A DNA stretch of 64,000 bases from WHSW01 sp963729075 (GTDB taxonomy: Bacteria; Actinomycetota; Thermoleophilia; Solirubrobacterales; 70-9). The translations under genes were made by a program, and so were the position numbers. This document shows, in pieces, positions 55,995 through 64,000 of this stretch. Each line of letters starts with the position of its first letter. Position 1 is the first letter of the stretch. The DNA lies in contig CAVSMU010000003.1 in assembly GCA_963729075.1 (NCBI GenBank), positions 124,001 through 188,000 of the forward strand, written 5' to 3'. The notes under the pieces were generated by a model that saw nothing but the letters and a program-made list of their open reading frames with translations, was not told where the DNA came from and searched no databases.

Positions 55995-56246
55995 CCTCGG
56001 GGCTCACCGAAACTCTCGGGCCCCTGGCGGGTCCGAGGGCTCAGGGAGGAGATGTGAAGAGGACTGCGAGGATCTCGTGCCGCGATTGCCGACGTGCTCT
56101 GAATGCTGGCGGAGGGTCGCCGCGCCCGCGTCAAGGGCGAGCGCGGGACCTCGATGCGCACGCCGGGCGAGTCGGCTGGTGCGCGTCAAGGCCCGGGCGG
56201 CGACCGCGCGGTCGCCGACAACAGGCGCCCGAGCACGGCAATCGCT

Positions 56247-57422
56247 TCACGTTCGCCGGCCGCGGATCCCTCCGGCCGCTTCTACGCGCGCGTCGCGCAG
56301 GCGATCGCGCGCGGCGCGGGCCTCTGCGCCAAGGCTCGCTCCGGCGTCATCCGCGTATCGACCTAACGCCCCGCGAACTGCCTGCTGGTAGGCGCGCCAG
56401 GCGGGCTTCGGCTGGCCGGCGAGGTCGAAGAGGCCCGCGTGCTGGCAGAAGCTGCAGTACGCCTCGACCGCCATCGAATCGCGCCAGGCGTACCACTGCA
56501 CGTCCGAGATCCGCCAATCCGGATGGCCGCCGCCGAGCAGGCGGTAGGTGCGCTTGAGCAGCCGTGCCTGCCCGCGGGGGCCCTTGACCATCGTCGACGC
56601 CGGCCCCTCGGACGCCCAGCCGACCTCGGTGATCGCGAGCGGCGTCCGCGAGTCGTCGGCCGTGGCCATGATCCGTCGGGCGAGCTCGATCTGGCGCCGC
56701 ATCAGGCGCAGGCCCGGCGCGTAAGGATGCAGGGCGACGAAGTCGAAGTCGCGCTTCACCCCAGGCTGCTCGTAGAGCCGGCGCAGGAACCGCCACCACG
56801 GCATCCCGCTCCGTACCGCCGCGACGCCGGCGAGCATGATCCTTGCGCCGCGATCGGCGGACCGGATCGCTCCGGCGGAGATCTCGAGCAGGCGCGCGTA
56901 CTCGCCGACGGCCGGCTTCGGGTCCCAGTAGAAGTCGAAGTTGGGCTCGTTCCAGATCTGCCAGCGGGTGATCGGCGCGCGGCGCTCGGAGCCCTTCCAG
57001 AAGTCCCCGCGCGGGCCGTAGCGGCCCACCAGCGCGGTCAGGAAGTTGCGCCAGGACGCTCGGTCCGCCGCATCGTCGATCGGCGGGTGCAGCTCGGACT
57101 GTGCGACCCACGCCGGTGAGCCGTAGACGATCGGCAGCACCTCGATGCCGTGGCGTGCCGCGGACGCGAGCACGTGGTCGGTCGAGGACCAGTCGAGCCG
57201 GCCTGGCTCGGGCTCGACCTCGCGCCAGCGGATGAGGAAGCGAAGCGTCTCGACCCCGCCTCGCTCCATGCGCGCGAAGTCGCGATCGTCGAGCACGGTC
57301 TGCGTGACGACACCGGGCACGGGTCGCGCCTGGGCGACCTCGGGCGTCACGAGGAGCAGGGCGACGAGGCCAAGCACCAAGACGATCTTCGAGCGTGCGG
57401 GCGTCACCAATCGCCTCAACAC
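56247..57422 (-). CDS. secreted glycoside hydrolase, clan GH-A-like (copy 1, intact)
   Basis: About 390 residues. GTG 57422 gives a short basic start and signal peptide (KIVLVLGLVALLLVTPEVAQ, A); TTG 57473 is possible but adds an atypical leader. Barrel features: VETLRFLIRWREVEPEPGRL, VLPIVYGSPAWVAQ, acid/base RWQIWNEPNFDFYW, DFVALHPYAPGLRLMRRQIE, nucleophile LAITEVGWASEGPAST and VQWYAWRD. Not closely similar to the other two hydrolases in the window. A damaged direct repeat lies at 58005-59043. The last ~40 residues are low complexity. Confidence 0.83.
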   Translation of the reverse strand: MLRRLVTPARSKIVLVLGLVALLLVTPEVAQARPVPGVVTQTVLDDRDFARMERGGVETLRFLIRWREVEPEPGRLDWSSTDHVLASAARHGIEVLPIVYGSPAWVAQSELHPPIDDAADRASWRNFLTALVGRYGPRGDFWKGSERRAPITRWQIWNEPNFDFYWDPKPAVGEYARLLEISAGAIRSADRGARIMLAGVAAVRSGMPWWRFLRRLYEQPGVKRDFDFVALHPYAPGLRLMRRQIELARRIMATADDSRTPLAITEVGWASEGPASTMVKGPRGQARLLKRTYRLLGGGHPDWRISDVQWYAWRDSMAVEAYCSFCQHAGLFDLAGQPKPAWRAYQQAVRGALGRYADDAGASLGAEARAARDRLRDARVEAAGGIRGRRT

Positions 57423-57465
57423 CGTCCGGAGGCGAAGGTTATGGTCGCGCAACTTATGATCGTCG
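56415..57465. repeat. 1-kb direct repeat (with 58005-59043)
   Basis: Both copies lie in the same orientation and include the same 5' flank (GGAGGCGAAGGTTATGGTCG) before diverging near 57465 and 59043. Identity is highest at the hydrolase 5' ends and falls toward the 3' ends. The intervening ~540 bases hold the delta-60 fragment. It may be a recent duplication or an assembly artefact. Confidence 0.75.
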
Positions 57466-57490
57466 GCGGTCAAAGGGGAGAGGGAGATCG

Positions 57491-57998
57491 TTGATACGAG
57501 CGCGAAGCAGGCCGATCGGGGGACTGGCGCTGGCCGTGCTCTCGGTCGTCATCGTGGGGGCGCTCCTCGCAGCCAGCGCCAGCGCCAGGCCGGGCGATCT
57601 CGACCCGCAGTTCGGCGATAACGGGACGCTGACGATCGAGGGCGGAACGCTGCTGCCCGGAGAGCAGGCCTTCGCCGTCAACTGGCGCGGCGACGACGTC
57701 GCGGCGATCGAGTCGGGAGTGGTGGTCTCCGGCAACGTCTCGCCCTTCCCCGCCGAACCTGAGGGCGGGGCCGTGGTCCTGAAGCTGGGCGCCGACGGCA
57801 GCATCGATCGGAGCTTCGGCGACAACGGAACGGCGCTGATCGGGGTGCGCGACGGATTCTCCCGTCGAAACTCCGTCGCGGTCCAACCCGACGGGCGCAT
57901 CGTGGTTGCGATGCGGGTGAGTTATTTCGCCGACGCCAATGAAACGATGGTCTTGGCTCGCCTCCTACCGAACGGAACTCCCGACCCGTCGTTCGGCT
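57491..57998 (+). pseudogene. delta-60 repeat (DUF5122-like) secreted protein, 3' truncated
   Basis: TTG 57491, after an AGGGAGA site, starts a signal peptide (LALAVLSVVIVGALLAASAS, A) and beta-propeller-type repeats: RPGDLDPQFGDNGTLTIEGG, DGSIDRSFGDNGTALIGVRD, VAVQPDGRIVVAMRVSYF, LLPNGTPDPSFG. Right after the last PSFG the sequence becomes antisense of the glycoside hydrolase repeat, so the rest of the protein is missing. Divergent from the intact hydrolase with about 70 bases between starts. Confidence 0.7.
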
Positions 57999-58004
57999 GG
58001 ACCA

Positions 58005-59043
58005 GGCGAGGTCGCCCAAACAGGCCTGCGTGCTCGCAGAAGTGCGGTACGCCTCGACCTCGCGAATCGCGCCAGGCGTACCACTGCACGTCCGAGATCG
58101 CCAATCCGGATGGCCGCCGCCGAGCAGGCGGAAGGTGCGCTTGAGCAGCCGTGCCTGCCCGCGGGGGCCCTTGACCATCTCGACGCCGGCCCCTCGGACG
58201 CCCGGCCGACCTCGGTGATCGCTAGCGGCGTCCGCGGTCGTCGGCCGTGGCCATGATCCGCGGGCGAGCTCGATCTGGCGCCGCATCGGGCGCAGGCCGG
58301 GCGCGTACGGATGCAGGGCAACGAAGTCGAAGTCGCGCTTCATCCCAGCAGCTCGTAGAGCCGGCGCAGGAACCGCCACCACGGCATCCCGCTCCGTACC
58401 GCCGCGACGGCGGCGAGCATGATCTTGCGCCGCGATCGGCGGAGCGGATCGCTCCGGCGGAGATCTCGACAGGCGCGCGTACTCGCCGACGGCCGGCTTC
58501 GGGTCCCAGTAGAAGTCGAAGTTGGGCTCGTTCCAGATCTGCCAGCGGGTGATCGGCGCGCGGCGCTCGGAGCCCTCCCAGAAGTCGCCGCGCGGGCCGT
58601 AGCGGCCCGCCAGCGCGGTCAGGAAGTTGCGCCAGGACGCTCGGTCCGCCGCATCGTCGACGGCGGGTGCAGCTCGGACTGTGCGACCCAGGCCGGTGAG
58701 CCGTAGACGATCGGCAGCACCTCGATGCCGTGGCGTGCCGCGGACGCGAGCACGTGGTCGGTCGAGGACCAGTCGAGCCGGCCTGGCTCGGGCTCGACCT
58801 CGCGCCAGCGGATGAGGAAGCGAAGCGTCTCGACCCCGCCTCGCTCCATGCGCGCGAAGTCGCGATCGTCGAGCACGGTCTGCGTGACGACGCCGGGCAC
58901 GGGTCGCGCCTGGGCGACCTCGGGCGTCACGAGGAGCAGGGCGACGAGGCCAAGCACCAAGACGATCTTCGAGCGTGCGCGCGTCACCAATCGCCTCAAC
59001 ACCGTCCGGAGGCGAAGGTTATGGTCGCCACAACTATGACCGT
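58005..59043 (-). pseudogene. damaged second copy of the 56247 glycoside hydrolase
   Basis: Direct repeat of 56415-57465. The first third (59002 back to ~58660) is almost identical, with RSKIVLVLGLVALLLVTPEV and FLIRWREVEPEPGRLDWSST intact. Towards the 3' end there are many single-base losses and substitutions (around 58660, 58440, 58345, 58240 and 58100), which destroy the frame although blocks such as DFDFVALHPYAPGLR remain readable. It replaces the missing end of the delta-60 gene. Confidence 0.75.
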
Positions 59044-59183
59044 CGCCGCGGGCTATCTGCTCCGTTAGGAGCCCCGGAATCCCGATCAGCTAGCATCACC
59101 GCTCCACAAACCCGCCGAAGACCGTCGGCAGGGCCGCGGGCCCGGAAGACCGGCGCAGGTGAGGGTCGAGAGCACGTCCTTTC

Positions 59184-59205
59184 GAGCCTGCCTGCGCGCA
59201 GGCTC
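59184..59205 (+). promoter_or_regulatory. hairpin in the rplJ leader (candidate L10-leader element)
   Basis: GAGCCTGC (59184-59191) pairs with GCAGGCTC (59198-59205) around a six-base loop, 28 bases before ATG 59234 and followed by TTCTCGTT. The ~135-base untranslated stretch from ~59100 is purine-rich (GCAGGTGAGGGTCGAGAGCA) and sits where the L10(L12)4 autoregulatory leader is expected in front of rplJ. Structure by eye only. Confidence 0.5.
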
Positions 59206-59233
59206 TTCTCGTTCCGGCGACATCGAGAGAACC

Positions 59234-59989
59234 ATGGACAAAGAGCAAAAGGCAGCAGCGGTCGCGGAGCTCACCGACAGCCTCAAGGAGGCCGAGGCGA
59301 TCTTCGCCGTGGACTACCGCGGGATCAGCGTCACCCAGGCGGCCGACCTGCGGCGCCGCCTGGCCGAGGCCGACGCCGTCTTCCGGGTGGTCAAGAACCG
59401 CCTCGCCAAGCGCGCGGTCGCCGACGCCGGCACGGAGGGGGTGGACGAGCTGCTCGTCGGCCCGACCGCGCTGACGCTCATCAAGGGCGATGCGGTCGTC
59501 GCCGCGAAGGCGATCGCGACCTTCACTCGTGATCACCAGGTGCTCGAATACAAGGGCGGGCTGATGGACGGCGAGGTTCTCGACGCCGACAGCTTCCAGG
59601 CGATCGCGAGGCTGCCCGGCCTCGACGCGCTCCACGGGCAGCTGGTCGGCCTCACCGCCAGCCCGCTGACCGGGCTGATCACCGGCCTGAACTCCATGAT
59701 CTCGGGCCTTGCGATCGCGCTCGGACAGATCGCCGAGCGGGGGTTGGTGACCGGCGAGGCCGAGGAGGCCGCGCCCCCCGCGGAGCACGCCGAGGAGGAG
59801 GCCCAGCCCGAGGAGCCGTCCGAGGCTCCCGCTGACGAGGCGCCCGGCGAGCCGCAGGACGAGGCGGAGGCCGAGCAGGACGAAGCAACTTCAACCGAAG
59901 ACCCCGACGCCCCCGGACGCGAAGCGGAGGAGGCGGCTGGCAGTAATTCAGAGCAGGAGGAGCCAAGTGGCGACGAAAGTGACGACTGA
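59234..59989 (+). CDS. rplJ: 50S ribosomal protein L10 with long acidic tail
   Basis: 251 residues, about 75 longer than usual. Core: AEAIFAVDYRGISVTQAADL, FRVVKNRLAKRAVADAG, VLEYKGGLMDGEVLDADSF and the L12-binding helix LTGLITGLNSMISGLAIALG. The tail from ~residue 176 is nearly all Glu/Ala/Pro/Asp (EEAAPPAEHAEEEAQPEEPS) and overlaps the start of rplL by 23 bases. ATG 59234 is preceded by GAGAGAACC. Confidence 0.95.
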   Translation: MDKEQKAAAVAELTDSLKEAEAIFAVDYRGISVTQAADLRRRLAEADAVFRVVKNRLAKRAVADAGTEGVDELLVGPTALTLIKGDAVVAAKAIATFTRDHQVLEYKGGLMDGEVLDADSFQAIARLPGLDALHGQLVGLTASPLTGLITGLNSMISGLAIALGQIAERGLVTGEAEEAAPPAEHAEEEAQPEEPSEAPADEAPGEPQDEAEAEQDEATSTEDPDAPGREAEEAAGSNSEQEEPSGDESDD

Positions 59990-60359
59990 GGACTGGATCG
60001 AGGAGCTGAAGAGCATCTCCGTGCTCGAGCTCTCCGAGCGCATCAAGGCGCTCGAGGAGGAGTTCGGCGTTTCCGCGACCGCCGTCGCGGCCGCGGCGCC
60101 CGCGGCCGGCGCGCCCGGTGGGGCCGAGGACGGCGGCGCCGAGGAGTCGGCGACCGTGGACGTCGTGCTGACCGCCGCCGGCGACAAGAAGATCCAGGTG
60201 ATCAAGGCCGTGCGCGCGGCCACGGGCCTGGGGCTCAAGGACGCCAAGGCACTGGTCGACGAGGCGCCGAAGCCCGTCAAGGAGGGCATCGACCGCGAGG
60301 AGGCCGATAAACTGAAGGGCGAGCTCGAGGAAGCGGGCGGGAGCGTCGAGCTCAAGTAG
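59967..60359 (+). CDS. rplL: 50S ribosomal protein L7/L12
   Basis: 130 residues. N-terminal dimer/L10-binding helices (DWIEELKSISVLELSERIKA), an Ala/Gly hinge (AAAPAAGAPGGAEDGG) and the factor-binding C-terminal domain (KKIQVIKAVRAATGLGLKDA, PKPVKEGIDREEADKLKGEL). GTG 59967 has AGGAGGAG upstream within the rplJ tail. The stalk protein is made in excess over L10, which needs its own strong initiation, consistent with this site. Confidence 0.97.
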   Translation: MATKVTTEDWIEELKSISVLELSERIKALEEEFGVSATAVAAAAPAAGAPGGAEDGGAEESATVDVVLTAAGDKKIQVIKAVRAATGLGLKDAKALVDEAPKPVKEGIDREEADKLKGELEEAGGSVELK

Positions 60360-60389
60360 CCGACGCGGACATCCCCGGCGGTGTGCGGC

Positions 60390-60418
60390 TTCAGTTAGTG
60401 AAGCGCATGTGGTATATT
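60390..60418 (+). promoter_or_regulatory. promoter in the rplL-rpoB gap
   Basis: TATATT (60413-60418) with TTCAGT (60390-60395) 17 bases upstream. The region is notably AT-richer than its surroundings. It would give rpoB a second transcript start about 85 bases before TTG 60506. Confidence 0.5.
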
Positions 60419-60451
60419 AGTGCGTCGCGCGCTGTTGAGCCCTTTGTTCCC

Positions 60452-60482
60452 CGAATCCCTCGCGCGGGTTCGTGCCCTTTTT
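60452..60482 (+). terminator. possible attenuator hairpin before rpoB
   Basis: CGAATCCC and GGGTTCG form a seven-pair stem with one bulged T, followed by TGCCCTTTTT. The stem is modest and five T follow a six-base offset, so it could be a partial terminator setting the ribosome/RNA-polymerase ratio, as known between rplL and rpoB in enteric bacteria. It lies downstream of the local promoter. Confidence 0.35.
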
Positions 60483-60505
60483 CGACCATCTGAGGAGTCG
60501 CCCAG

Positions 60506-64000
<3,495 letters not shown>

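Noticed and set aside
55995..56246. Possible small gene after arsR on the plus strand
   Set aside because: Open frames here are antisense to the low-complexity C-terminus of the hydrolase, lack ribosome sites and show no conserved pattern.

Overview
The window is very GC-rich and densely coded on both strands. It reads as an actinobacterial chromosome, most likely Thermoleophilia/Solirubrobacterales. I infer this from the acyl-CoA dehydrogenase, delta-60 and NeuB gene content, the long acidic SecE and L10 extensions, and the many starts without a Shine-Dalgarno but with a TAGGCT-like hexamer 6-11 bases upstream. No phage, integrase, transposase or CRISPR array was seen.

Layout. (1) 1-5.0 kb: ECF sigma factor with a convergent small membrane protein; an O-antigen-ligase-like protein divergent from a secreted glycine-rich 'YQENVP' protein, which is translationally coupled to a glycoside hydrolase. 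(2) 5.2-9.6 kb: SDR, threonine aldolase and HSL-type esterase, then tRNA-Thr(GGT) and an acyl-CoA dehydrogenase. (3) 9.6-20.8 kb: a glycan-precursor operon (GT4 glycosyltransferase, NeuB-like synthase, SDR, aldehyde dehydrogenase, CMP-sugar synthetase, transketolase, HAD phosphatase), a GH88-like hydrolase and a KpsC/S-like transferase. This resembles a CMP-ulosonate pathway but lacks a NeuC epimerase. (4) 20.9-41.3 kb: a surface-glycan decoration and export island with seven sulfotransferases of two families, a Wzm/Wzt-type ABC exporter, two SAM methyltransferases (one FkbM-type), a HxGH nucleotidyltransferase, glycosyltransferase-like genes and three copies of an unrecognised 'VGFELLYW/TYGGFSYL' family. 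(5) 41.3-49.9 kb: a second ligase / glycine-rich / glycoside-hydrolase set, with a polyprenyl-phosphate sugar transferase and a GT4 enzyme. (6) 50-64 kb: rpmG-secE-nusG-(phosphoesterase)-rplK-rplA, then an interruption (flippase-like membrane protein, clpP, SRPBCC/ArsR pair, duplicated glycoside hydrolase, delta-60 fragment) before rplJ-rplL-rpoB, with rpoB running off the window.

How the genes could work together (inference): regions 3-5 would make activated acidic sugars, assemble them on undecaprenyl phosphate, add sulfate and methyl groups, export the product by ABC transporter and/or Wzy/ligase chemistry, and trim it with secreted hydrolases. The result would be a sulfated acidic surface polysaccharide.

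About half of the protein genes carry one or more apparent frameshifts, mostly single-base gains or losses. These include secE, which is essential, so many are probably sequence errors rather than true pseudogenes. I typed heavily broken genes as pseudogenes and lightly broken ones as CDS, and give approximate shift positions.
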